Shown here: in pieces, positions 50,733 through 58,474 of the stretch
Numbering within the stretch: position 1 is the stretch's first letter
How the letters are laid out: the number at the start of each line of letters is the position of its first letter
Assembly: GCF_029603155.1 (NCBI RefSeq)
Contig: NZ_JAPMUA010000002.1
Span: 248,001 to 312,000 of the forward strand
DNA: 64,000 nt
Direction: 5' to 3'
Source of the DNA: Galbibacter pacificus
GTDB taxonomy: Bacteria; Bacteroidota; Bacteroidia; Flavobacteriales; Flavobacteriaceae
Made by a program: the position numbers and the translations under genes
The notes under the pieces: generated by a model
Databases searched by the model: none
What the model was told of the DNA's origin: nothing
What the model saw: the letters and a program-made list of their open reading frames with translations, nothing else

Positions 50733-50776
50733 CCACTTTTATAAGTCCCCGTCCCGTTGGGCGGGGTTATAAGTGG
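50733..50776. repeat. Long hairpin between ilvC and ilvA
   Basis: CCACTTTTATAAGTCCCCGTCCC and GGGCGGGGTTATAAGTGG (arms listed in part: CCACTT, TATAAG, CCCCG) form a near-perfect stem of about 18 bp around GTT. A CTTCCCC-AA-GGGGAG palindrome lies just upstream (50690-50705). No U-run, so processing or polarity control of ilvA is more likely than termination. Confidence 0.6.
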
Positions 50777-50786
50777 GCCAGTATAT

Positions 50787-52049
50787 ATGGAAACAACAAC
50801 AGTTTACATACCAAAATTAGAAAATGTAAGAAAAGCTGCTGCAACGCTCAATGGTGTTGCGGCAGTTACGCCTTTAATACACAGTATTCGGTATTCAAAA
50901 GAATTTGAAGCGAATATCATGATGAAGAGAGAAGACCTTCAAGTGGTCCGTTCGTATAAAATTAGGGGCGCTTACAATAAAATAAGTTCGCTTACCAAAG
51001 AGCAGCGTGAAAAGGGAATTGTATGCGCATCCGCAGGGAACCATTCGCAAGGAGTGGCTTTTTCCTGTAAGGAATTAAAAATAAAGGGTACTATTTTTAT
51101 GCCTTCGCCAACACCCAAACAAAAAATCGAACAGGTTCGTATGTTTGGCGAAGATTATATTGATATTGTTTTGCAAGGCGATACTTTTGACGATGCCAAC
51201 AAAGCGGCCATTGCAGAATGTACGCGATTGGGCAAGACTTTTGTGCACCCTTTTGATGACGAAAAGGTGATTGAAGGCCAAGCCACGGTAGGACTTGAAA
51301 TTTTGGAACAAACAAAAAAAACAATCGATTATGTTTTTGTTCCCGTAGGCGGTGGCGGATTGGCATCAGGACTTTCCAGCGTTTTTGATGTCTTGTCGCC
51401 ACAAACCAAAATAATCGGGGTAGAGCCCGAAGGTGCGCCTTCGATGAAAACCTCAATGGAAAATAAAGAAAATACCGAACTGGGCAATATCGATAAATTT
51501 GTAGACGGAGCCGCCGTACAACGCGTAGGCGACAAAACCTTTGCTATTTGCCGGCAATTTCTAGATGAAATGATTACCGTTCCCGAAGGGAAAGTATGCC
51601 AGGAAATATTAGATCTATACAACAAAGACGCCATTGTGGTGGAACCGGCCGGAGCACTTACCTTATCGGCATTGTACCAATACAAGGATAAACTTAAAGG
51701 CAAAAACGTGGTTTGTGTGGTAAGCGGCAGCAATAACGACATTACCCGTACCGCCGAAATTAAGGAGCGTGCCCTGTTGTATGCAAACCTAAAACATTAT
51801 TTTATTGTACGCTTTCCGCAAAGGGCAGGTGCCTTAAAAGAATTTGTAGCCGAAATTTTAGGTCCGAACGACGATATTACGCATTTTCAGTACACAAAAA
51901 AGAACGCAAAAGAGAATGCTCCAGCGGTTGTAGGAATTGAATTAAAGTCGGATGCCGATCTGGAACCGCTAATTAACAGGATGAAGACCAGAAACTTTTT
52001 CGGGGAATATTTAAACAACAAACCCGACCTGTTTCAGTATTTGGTTTGA
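50787..52049 (+). CDS. ilvA: Threonine ammonia-lyase (biosynthetic)
   Basis: A 420-residue PLP enzyme that deaminates threonine to 2-oxobutyrate for isoleucine. KREDLQVVRSYKIRGAYNKI holds the PLP lysine, CASAGNHSQGVAFSC the substrate loop, and VPVGGGGLASGLSSVF the phosphate cup. A single C-terminal ACT-like regulatory domain (residues 330-420, YFIVRFPQRAGALKEFVAEI) marks the short, one-domain type. I chose the ATG at 50787 (METTTVYIPKLENV) because it matches family N-termini. Last gene of the ilv operon; no leu genes are present. Confidence 0.94.
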   Translation: METTTVYIPKLENVRKAAATLNGVAAVTPLIHSIRYSKEFEANIMMKREDLQVVRSYKIRGAYNKISSLTKEQREKGIVCASAGNHSQGVAFSCKELKIKGTIFMPSPTPKQKIEQVRMFGEDYIDIVLQGDTFDDANKAAIAECTRLGKTFVHPFDDEKVIEGQATVGLEILEQTKKTIDYVFVPVGGGGLASGLSSVFDVLSPQTKIIGVEPEGAPSMKTSMENKENTELGNIDKFVDGAAVQRVGDKTFAICRQFLDEMITVPEGKVCQEILDLYNKDAIVVEPAGALTLSALYQYKDKLKGKNVVCVVSGSNNDITRTAEIKERALLYANLKHYFIVRFPQRAGALKEFVAEILGPNDDITHFQYTKKNAKENAPAVVGIELKSDADLEPLINRMKTRNFFGEYLNNKPDLFQYLV

Positions 52050-52165
52050 TTAGCAATGCACAATAGATTTTTCTGATAACTGTTGAATCTTAATTTCATA
52101 ATCACGAACTTTATCGTTATTATGATTAACGATTAATTCAGCATAAATAAAAACCAAAAAACACT

Positions 52166-53767
52166 ATGGAAGCCAAAACCAAGACATTTAATAAAATCCC
52201 CGAAACATACCAGATAAAATCGCCCATACATCAAAACACCTATTTAGTTGGGGGGCAGTTAAAACCATGGAAAGGAAAAACCACCGAGGTTTATTCAACC
52301 ATTTCTTCTACCGAAGAATACAAGCCCACTTTGCTGGGAAGCATTCCATACATGGGCGAACCCGAAGCCAATGAGGCTTTGCAGGCCGCCGCCAATGCCT
52401 TTGACAAAGGAAAAGGACTTTGGCCAACCATGAAAGTAGCCGACCGCGTGGCGTGCATGGAAAAGTTTGCAAAGCAAATGGTAACCAAGCGCGATGAAGT
52501 AGTAAAATTATTGATGTGGGAAATCGGTAAAAATTTACCGGATTCTGAAAAAGAATTCGACCGTACCGTTGAATATATTTATGATACCATTGAAGACTAT
52601 AAGCAATTAGACCGTGATTCGGCTAATTTTAAAAAACGCGATGGTATTTATGCACATATCCGTCGTGGCCCATTAGGAATTGTTTTGTGTTTGGGCCCCT
52701 ATAATTATCCGCTAAACGAAACATTTGCGTTGCTAATCCCTGCCTTAATGATGGGGAATACTGCCATTTTTAAACCTGCAAAGCACGGAGTTTTATTAAT
52801 TACACCACTTTTAGAAGCTTTTAGGAGCAGTTTCCCGAAAGGCGTGGTAAATATTGTATTTGGACGCGGACGCGAAGTTGCGGCCCCGATTATGAAATCG
52901 GGAAGGGTAGACGTGCTGGCGCTTATCGGGAACAGTAAATCTGCGGTGGCGCTTCAAGATCAACACCCCTATAAAAACCGCTTACGGCTCGTGCTGGGCT
53001 TGGAAGCTAAAAACCCGGCTATTGTTTTACCGGATGCAGATCTGGACCTGGCCATAAACGAGTGTATTGCCGGAACTCTGTCGTTTAATGGGCAACGCTG
53101 TACGGCCCTAAAATTGGTATATGTGCACGAAGATATTGTAGATGAATTTAATAAGCGTTTTGCAAAAAGGGTAGACGAATTAAAATTTGGAAACCCTTGG
53201 GACGAAGGCGCTAAATTAACGCCACTGCCCGAACCCGATAAGCCTGCTTATATTCAGGGATTAATTGACGATGCTGTTGGAAAAGGCGCAAAAATAATCA
53301 ACAAAAAAGGAGGCGAAACTACCGAGAATTATATATTTCCAGCGGTATTGTACCCGGTAACCGAAGCTATGCGTGTTTATCAAGAGGAACAATTTGGCCC
53401 CGTAATACCCATTGTGCCTTTTAAAAAGATAGACGAACCCATAAACGATATAGCCGACTCCAATTACGGGCAACAAGTTAGTCTCTTTGGTGCTGATATT
53501 AGAAAACTGGCGCCACTAATCGATACGTTGGTAAACTTGGTTTGCCGTGTTAATTTAAACAGCTCATGCCAAAGAGGGCCGGATATGTACCCGTTTACCG
53601 GAAGAAAAGATTCTGCCGTTGGTACTTTGAGCGTGCACGATGCATTACGTTCGTTTTCCATTAGAACTTTTGTGGCTTCAAAAGACAACGAGTATAACAA
53701 CCGTATTTTAAATGATTTATTGGGAAGCAAAGCTTCTAATTTTGTAAGTACCGATTACATTCTTTAA
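52166..53767 (+). CDS. gapN: NADP-dependent glyceraldehyde-3-phosphate dehydrogenase (GapN)
   Basis: A 533-residue aldehyde dehydrogenase-fold enzyme that makes 3-phosphoglycerate and NADPH without phosphorylation. GPYNYPLNETFALLIPALMM binds the cofactor, Glu280 in LVLGLEAKNPAIVLPDADLD is the general base, and Cys312 in FNGQRCTALKLVYV the nucleophile. SSCQRGPDMYPFTGRKDSAVG at the C-terminus is typical of the GapN branch. Slightly longer than the Streptococcus enzyme. Placed after ilvA with a 117-base gap and ended by a strong terminator. A source of NADPH for the biosynthetic neighbours is possible. Confidence 0.9.
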   Translation: MEAKTKTFNKIPETYQIKSPIHQNTYLVGGQLKPWKGKTTEVYSTISSTEEYKPTLLGSIPYMGEPEANEALQAAANAFDKGKGLWPTMKVADRVACMEKFAKQMVTKRDEVVKLLMWEIGKNLPDSEKEFDRTVEYIYDTIEDYKQLDRDSANFKKRDGIYAHIRRGPLGIVLCLGPYNYPLNETFALLIPALMMGNTAIFKPAKHGVLLITPLLEAFRSSFPKGVVNIVFGRGREVAAPIMKSGRVDVLALIGNSKSAVALQDQHPYKNRLRLVLGLEAKNPAIVLPDADLDLAINECIAGTLSFNGQRCTALKLVYVHEDIVDEFNKRFAKRVDELKFGNPWDEGAKLTPLPEPDKPAYIQGLIDDAVGKGAKIINKKGGETTENYIFPAVLYPVTEAMRVYQEEQFGPVIPIVPFKKIDEPINDIADSNYGQQVSLFGADIRKLAPLIDTLVNLVCRVNLNSSCQRGPDMYPFTGRKDSAVGTLSVHDALRSFSIRTFVASKDNEYNNRILNDLLGSKASNFVSTDYIL

Positions 53768-53772
53768 AAAAG

Positions 53773-53820
53773 AAACGAGGCTCGAAAAACAATTAACTGC
53801 TTTTTAGGCCTCGTTTTTTA
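53773..53820 (+). terminator. Terminator after gapN
   Basis: AAACGAGGC (53773-53781) pairs with GCCTCGTTT (53808-53816), followed by a T-run. Six bases after the gapN stop. Confidence 0.85.
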
Positions 53821-53858
53821 TGTTGTCAATTATTTGTGAGGATTGATTAAAATACAGA

Positions 53859-54098
53859 TCAACCTTCCTTTAGGTCTTTTTCAACTTCTTGAAATATTTG
53901 CATTGCTTTTGCATGCTCGTCTTTATGCACAAAAACCTGCACTTGGTCAACTACCGATGGCCCAAAACCTGCCAGACGGCCAGATTCGGTTTCGTTTTTT
54001 ATTACGGGGTTAATAGTTGCGGCTTTCAACCTTTCTTCCAGTAAACCTGCTTGGATACTACTTCCGGTATAGATCCTTATGTAATCTTGATTTTCCAT
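53859..54098 (-). CDS. DUF2007 small protein
   Basis: A 79-residue protein matching the DUF2007 (putative signal-transducing) pattern: YIRIYTGSSIQAGLLEERLKAA, then INPVIKN and QVQVFVHKDEHAKAMQIFQE. The fold is a small ferredoxin-like domain of unknown role. Ten bases after the upstream membrane-protein gene on the same strand, so probably co-transcribed. No signal peptide. Confidence 0.8.
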   Translation of the reverse strand: MENQDYIRIYTGSSIQAGLLEERLKAATINPVIKNETESGRLAGFGPSVVDQVQVFVHKDEHAKAMQIFQEVEKDLKEG

Positions 54099-54107
54099 AT
54101 TTTAAAG

Positions 54108-54824
54108 TTAAGCATTAAAATATTTACTTTTCCATATGGCATAGTTAAAATTTTTACCGAGCGCAACCCCATAAAAAATGGTAATGCTGGCAACCATTTT
54201 AAACATAAAAAAGAACAATATCCAGAAATAGGAGCTGTTTTTTTCGTGGGTAAACATTTCTATTGGCATAAGAAGCGTTAACAGCCAACTAACAAGCAGC
54301 ACCAAAATTGTAAGCGTTATAAAGTTCCTGAAAGGGAGCACCAATAACTTTCTCAATGGGTGCAGGTCGTTACCCCACTTGTGCACAAGGTAAAAATAAT
54401 CGTTGCCCAGCGGAGCAAAAAGCAAAGGGTCGTCTGCATTTTCCAGTTTGAACAATTTTGATGGTGCTATAATTTTAAACCCGTTTAGGGTGGTTTTATG
54501 TTCTTTCTCCAATTTTTTTATGGAATATATGGCTTCCTGCGGAAACTTTCCCTTAAAATATTTTGAACTTAAAAAACGTAACCGGTAATCGATGCATATT
54601 TTTTGAATCTGATTTATATGATAAATTTTCCCACTTTCCAAAAGGTCAAAATTAAAATCATTGTGCTCTTTTTCTTGTGGGTCGGCCAATGTTTTGGAAA
54701 TGGCCTTATTTTTTGCAGAATCTTCCTTTAAAATTGCGCGCACCTGTTTTAAAACATCGTCTTCATTTGTGGTTTTGTTCCTGTAAACCTTTAGTCTTTC
54801 TTCAATATTTGTTCTTTTCAGCAT
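54108..54824 (-). CDS. Membrane protein of unknown function
   Basis: A 238-residue protein with a charged N-terminal half (residues 1-160; TNEDDVLKQVRAILKEDSAK) and two membrane segments near residues 168-190 (FITLTILVLLVSWLLTLLM) and 203-225 (FWILFFFMFKMVASITIFYG). Not recognised. It may place a cytosolic domain at the membrane. Upstream partner of the DUF2007 gene. Confidence 0.7.
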   Translation of the reverse strand: MLKRTNIEERLKVYRNKTTNEDDVLKQVRAILKEDSAKNKAISKTLADPQEKEHNDFNFDLLESGKIYHINQIQKICIDYRLRFLSSKYFKGKFPQEAIYSIKKLEKEHKTTLNGFKIIAPSKLFKLENADDPLLFAPLGNDYFYLVHKWGNDLHPLRKLLVLPFRNFITLTILVLLVSWLLTLLMPIEMFTHEKNSSYFWILFFFMFKMVASITIFYGVALGKNFNYAIWKSKYFNA

Positions 54825-55297
54825 AAGGATTTGCTTATTTCACTAATTGGTATAGAGATGGTATTTCAAAAAAAACAGTAAAATCCCTGTTTTTTAATCC
54901 TATCGACATAGAAAATTCAGTAAAGGCTATTAGTGGGTATTTTCAAAATTACTAAATAATAGGCACGCTACAAGATTATGTTTAAAGAATTTAGCCTTTG
55001 CATACGTTAAAAAAATAGTAAACCAGCACCGTTTTTAAAACCATCTGGACAGAAGTTGCGTATATCTTACTAAATAACACAGACCTTAAGTAGTTGTAAA
55101 AATCCGATAACGGGAATTAATTGCTTTGAAAAGAGAAAATGGGGCGCATAAATTAAATGCGCCCTTTTGTTTTTTTAAATTGTTGCATAGATAATTTAAT
55201 TAAATTTGAAAATATTTCTGATTGTCTACTATTTGGTCATTACCTTATGACTGATTAGGGATATTCAAAATACTTAATAGTAACCAACCATAACAGA
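54825..55297. other. Gene-free divergent spacer with an orphan terminator
   Basis: This 473-base stretch separates divergent genes. I find no convincing ORF (the longest start-containing plus-strand frame is ten codons at 54978). It does hold a strong plus-strand terminator at 55142-55176, listed separately, which has no gene upstream of it. A small RNA ending there is possible. Confidence 0.4.
55142..55176 (+). terminator. Orphan rho-independent terminator
   Basis: GGGCGCAT (55142-55149) and ATGCGCCC (55157-55164) form a perfect 8-bp GC-rich stem followed by TTTTGTTTTTTT. On the minus strand there is no U-run, so it should end a plus-strand transcript, yet the nearest plus-strand gene upstream (gapN) already has its own terminator. 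Confidence 0.8.
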
Positions 55298-55726
55298 ATG
55301 GAAAACATTGAATTGATCAATTACATAAAAACCCCTGTCTCCATTGTTTACAATGCACTTGTTTCTGAAGAAGGCTTGAGCAATACGTGGACCAAAAAGT
55401 TGAAGGTAAAGCCAGAAGTAGGATTTGTTAATGAGTTTGACTTTGATGAAGACTACCTCACCCAAATGAAAATACTTGAGCTGAAAGAAAACCAAAGAAT
55501 AGTTTGGGAATGCATCGCTTCTGATGATGAATGGGTAGGAACCCGTATTATTTTTGACCTATCTGAAGAAAAGGGAGTCACAAAAATTATCCTTAGACAT
55601 GCCGACTGGCGGGAGCTTACAGATTTTTATAGGTGGTGCAACTACAATTGGGCAATGTTCCTGTTTAGTTTAAAAACATATTGCGAAAAAAAGAAAGGGC
55701 TTCCATTTCAGGAAAGGGAATTTTAA
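55298..55726 (+). CDS. SRPBCC/AHSA1-like domain protein
   Basis: A 142-residue START-like domain protein. IELINYIKTPVSIVYNALVS, the VWECIASDDEWVGTRIIFDL strand pair and the C-terminal helix NWAMFLFSLKTYCEKKKG are typical of the polyketide-cyclase/AHSA1 group, which bind hydrophobic ligands or regulate Hsp90-like chaperones. No catalytic residues can be named. Convergent with the VOC gene; the stop codons overlap by a few bases. Confidence 0.8.
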   Translation: MENIELINYIKTPVSIVYNALVSEEGLSNTWTKKLKVKPEVGFVNEFDFDEDYLTQMKILELKENQRIVWECIASDDEWVGTRIIFDLSEEKGVTKIILRHADWRELTDFYRWCNYNWAMFLFSLKTYCEKKKGLPFQEREF

Positions 55727-56118
55727 TTTTCAACGAATTCTTCATATAATTCTATGGGCAATTTGTCGGGATCGTTAAAAAAGGTAAAACGTTTTCCGGT
55801 GTGTTCGTCCGTCCGGATTGGTTCTGCCGTAACGCCAAAATAGTGCAGTCTTTTTATGGCTTCGTCAATATTGGTCACTTCAAAAGCCAAATGCCTTAAT
55901 CCGTTTGCTTCGGGCTGCGAAACACGTTTTGGGTGATTGGGAAAGGAGAAAAGTTCTATAATGTATTCTCCGTTTAATGCCAGATCCAGTTTAAACGAGT
56001 GCCTTTCTTCGCGAAATATTTCCCTGACAATTTCCAGCCCCAAAATTTGTGTGTAAAAATGCTTGGATGCTTCATAATTGGAGCAGATAATAGCGATATG
56101 GTGGATTTTTTTTAAGAT
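55723..56118 (-). CDS. VOC/glyoxalase-fold protein with no usual start codon
   Basis: A small metalloenzyme-fold protein. The frame reads ILKKIHHIAIICSNYEASKH from an ATC at 56118, then FYTQILGLEIV and onward to LPIELYEEFVEN, a complete VOC domain with the first metal-site His in HHIAI. The upstream stop TAA is at 56124-56126, and between it and residue 26 there is no ATG, GTG or TTG; the first is a TTG at 56043, which would remove the first strand. Either the start mutated (ATG to ATC) or a rare start is used. Three bases from the neighbouring gene's stop at the 3' end, 20 bases after the esterase. Confidence 0.65.
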   Translation of the reverse strand: MLKKIHHIAIICSNYEASKHFYTQILGLEIVREIFREERHSFKLDLALNGEYIIELFSFPNHPKRVSQPEANGLRHLAFEVTNIDEAIKRLHYFGVTAEPIRTDEHTGKRFTFFNDPDKLPIELYEEFVEN

Positions 56119-56138
56119 TTCCTGTTATTTTTTGAAGT

Positions 56139-56801
56139 TTACAATCGTTCCTTTAGCCAATTATTGAAGGCATAAAAATTTTGAGGAGCCACCCCGTGTC
56201 CAACCGGATATTCTTCATATATAAATTTTACATCCAGCCCCTTTAAAAAAGGAGAGGTTTTTCTGGCCCATTCAACGGGAATCACTTGGTCTACAGCACC
56301 ATGCGAGCAGTAAAACTGCAAAGAAGACAAATTGTTGTTTTGGTAGCCTTCTTTTATTATTTTTTCGTTTACATATCCGCTCAGGGCAATAACGTTCTTT
56401 ATTTTTTCAGGATACGACAGGGCCACCGCGTAGCTTAAAATGGAGCCTTGGCTAAAACCGAGCAGGGTAACATTATTTTTGTCGAGGCTGTATGCCTTAA
56501 CGGCTTCATCTATGAAATTTGAAATGGATTCTCGGGATTCAACAGCTTGTTTGTCATCGCTCCATTTGCCGTCTTCGGCATCAAAATGAATGGCGTACCA
56601 AGCATGTCCGTATGGCATTAAGTTGAAGGGAGCCCTTACGGAAATAACAAAAAGCTCGCCGGGAAGCTCGGAAGCGAAGGAAAACAGATCGTCTTCATTA
56701 CTCCCATATCCATGAAACATAAATAAAACAGGGGGATTTTCTTTTTTTACTGAAGGTTCTTTTACAATATGATATAACGATAATTCTTTTGTTTGAAGCA
56801 T
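56139..56801 (-). CDS. Alpha/beta hydrolase, carboxylesterase/phospholipase type
   Basis: A 220-residue cytosolic serine hydrolase. FMFHGYGSNEDDLFSFA forms the oxyanion loop, TLLGFSQGSILSYAVAL the nucleophile elbow, HGAVDQVIPVEWA the acid residue and PVGHGVAPQ the histidine. This pattern is that of the carboxylesterase/acyl-protein thioesterase group. Same strand and 20 bases before the VOC gene, so likely an operon. Natural substrate unknown. Confidence 0.85.
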   Translation of the reverse strand: MLQTKELSLYHIVKEPSVKKENPPVLFMFHGYGSNEDDLFSFASELPGELFVISVRAPFNLMPYGHAWYAIHFDAEDGKWSDDKQAVESRESISNFIDEAVKAYSLDKNNVTLLGFSQGSILSYAVALSYPEKIKNVIALSGYVNEKIIKEGYQNNNLSSLQFYCSHGAVDQVIPVEWARKTSPFLKGLDVKFIYEEYPVGHGVAPQNFYAFNNWLKERL

Positions 56802-56820
56802 AAAAGTTTACGTGTTTTAG

Positions 56821-57144
56821 TTATTTAATAAATGTAAACCACTTTTGAAAATAAGTGCCCACCAAAGGGACTTCAATGTACTTTTCCTGCAACATGGTTA
56901 CAAACCCGTATAGCCATAAAATAACAACAAACAAATACAACGCAGATGAAATCATCCATGAATTAAAATAACCGATAAAGTACCCCAAAATAAAGAAAAG
57001 CATGTTTAGCCCAAACGCCTGGCGGATATGAAAACGGGCAAACGGGTCTTGCTTTTCCATGTTCATAACAATGGCTATAACCGTACCAAAAATGGTTATG
57101 TAGCTTATTATGGCTGTTGTTTTTCCTTCGGGTTTTATTTCCAT
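56821..57144 (-). CDS. Small four-helix membrane protein (DUF4870-like)
   Basis: A 107-residue integral membrane protein with helices near residues 11-27, 38-58, 64-82 and an end WFTFIK. The DPFARFHIRQAFGLNM motif is common to DUF4870 and Tic20-like small membrane proteins of Bacteroidota. Function unknown. Located between the dihydroorotase homologue and the esterase, same strand, 19 bases before the esterase. Confidence 0.75.
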   Translation of the reverse strand: MEIKPEGKTTAIISYITIFGTVIAIVMNMEKQDPFARFHIRQAFGLNMLFFILGYFIGYFNSWMISSALYLFVVILWLYGFVTMLQEKYIEVPLVGTYFQKWFTFIK

Positions 57145-57205
57145 GGCTAAATGTTTTGTTGCTTAAAAAAATCTTTTTACAAGAGGTGCAAACCTTTTGT
57201 ATGTA

Positions 57206-58474
57206 TTAGCAACTATACGTTATTTTTAATATTAATTGTCCGTTTGCTATAATGCCCAATGCAAGACCTTTTAGGCTCTGGCCAATAAAAGCACTGTTTT
57301 TGGAGGTGGAATGTATGTTTTGGTTTTTAAAAACATAAGTTTTATTAGGGTCAAACAAGGTTAAATCTGCCTTAACGCCTGGCTTAAAGCCTTCGCTTTT
57401 AATTCCAAAGCGTATTTTTCCTTGGGTAAGGCTTTTTATGGCAGTTTCAAGGGGAACTGCTTTTTGCAATGCGCCAAAGGCACTCTCCAGTCCAATGGTT
57501 CCATATAAGGCATGATCGAATTCCACCTTTTTGTTTTCCACATCTATTGGGTTATGATCGCTGGTTACAAAGTCTATAATACCATCTTTTAGCGCTTTTA
57601 ACAAAGCCTTGGTGTCATTTGCAGTCCGCAAAGGCGGGAGGACTTTGTAGTTGGTGTCAAATTCGGTAAGGGCATCATCGGTTAAAAATAAATTGTGTAT
57701 GGCCACACTGCAACTTACGTCCAGACCTTTCTTTTTGGCTTCTTTTATCAGGGCTACCGATTTTGCGGTAGAAATGGTAGGGATGTGTAATTTGCCTCCC
57801 GTATATTCCAAAATAAATAAATCGCGGGCTATTTGTAGCTCTTCGGCAAGCGCCGGAATTCCCTTAAGCCCTAATTTTGTTCCCACTGCTTCTTCATTAA
57901 CCACACCTTTTCCCGCTATTTTATTTTCCTGCGGAAAAGAAATTACAAGTCCATCAAAATTTTGAGCATATTGAAGTGCAATTTTTAAAAGGTTGGGGTT
58001 GGTTATTGCCTTTTGATAATCACCAAAAGCAACCGCTCCCGCATTTTTCATATCAAAAAGTTCGGCCAGATCCACACTTTCACTATTAACGGTTAGAGCG
58101 CCAATGGGATAAAGTGCTGTGGGTTTTCCGCTTGCTTTGGCCTTTAAAAATCCAATATCGGCGTTTGTATCGGCAACCGGATGTGTATTCGGGTTTACTG
58201 CCACGGCCGTAAAACCGCTTAAAGCAGCCGTTTTTAGGCCGTTTTCTATGGTTTCCCGTTCTTCGTGCCCGGGTTCTCCAAAACTCACGCTGCTGTCAAA
58301 CCAGCCTTCGGAAACATGAAGGCCTTTAACATCTATTACTTTGGCGTTTTTAGGCGCCTTTAATTGGTCTTCAATTTTTTTAATTATACCGTCTTCAATG
58401 AGAATGTCTTTTGTTTGCAGGTGGTAATCACTGTTGGGAGCTACTATTTTAGCGGACTTTACGAGGATATTCAT
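57206..58474 (-). CDS. Dihydroorotase homologue, metal-site histidines lost
   Basis: A 422-residue amidohydrolase-fold protein of the PyrC type I family. The characteristic D-x-H-x-H-x-R-E-P-G is here D60-SSVSFGEPG: both histidines at 62 and 64 are Ser and the Arg at 66 is Gly. Asparagine in AVNPNTHP and the C-terminal TSDHNP with its aspartate remain. Loss of both metal ligands means it probably does not hydrolyse dihydroorotate, as in the non-catalytic PyrC homologues known to support aspartate transcarbamylase. An active dihydroorotase should be elsewhere. Its start overlaps the BatA-like gene's stop by four bases. Confidence 0.8.
   Translation of the reverse strand: MNILVKSAKIVAPNSDYHLQTKDILIEDGIIKKIEDQLKAPKNAKVIDVKGLHVSEGWFDSSVSFGEPGHEERETIENGLKTAALSGFTAVAVNPNTHPVADTNADIGFLKAKASGKPTALYPIGALTVNSESVDLAELFDMKNAGAVAFGDYQKAITNPNLLKIALQYAQNFDGLVISFPQENKIAGKGVVNEEAVGTKLGLKGIPALAEELQIARDLFILEYTGGKLHIPTISTAKSVALIKEAKKKGLDVSCSVAIHNLFLTDDALTEFDTNYKVLPPLRTANDTKALLKALKDGIIDFVTSDHNPIDVENKKVEFDHALYGTIGLESAFGALQKAVPLETAIKSLTQGKIRFGIKSEGFKPGVKADLTLFDPNKTYVFKNQNIHSTSKNSAFIGQSLKGLALGIIANGQLILKITYSC

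Noticed and set aside
54978..55010. Ten-codon ORF in the divergent spacer
   Set aside because: Too short, with no codon bias towards one amino acid and no nearby structure except a distant terminator.
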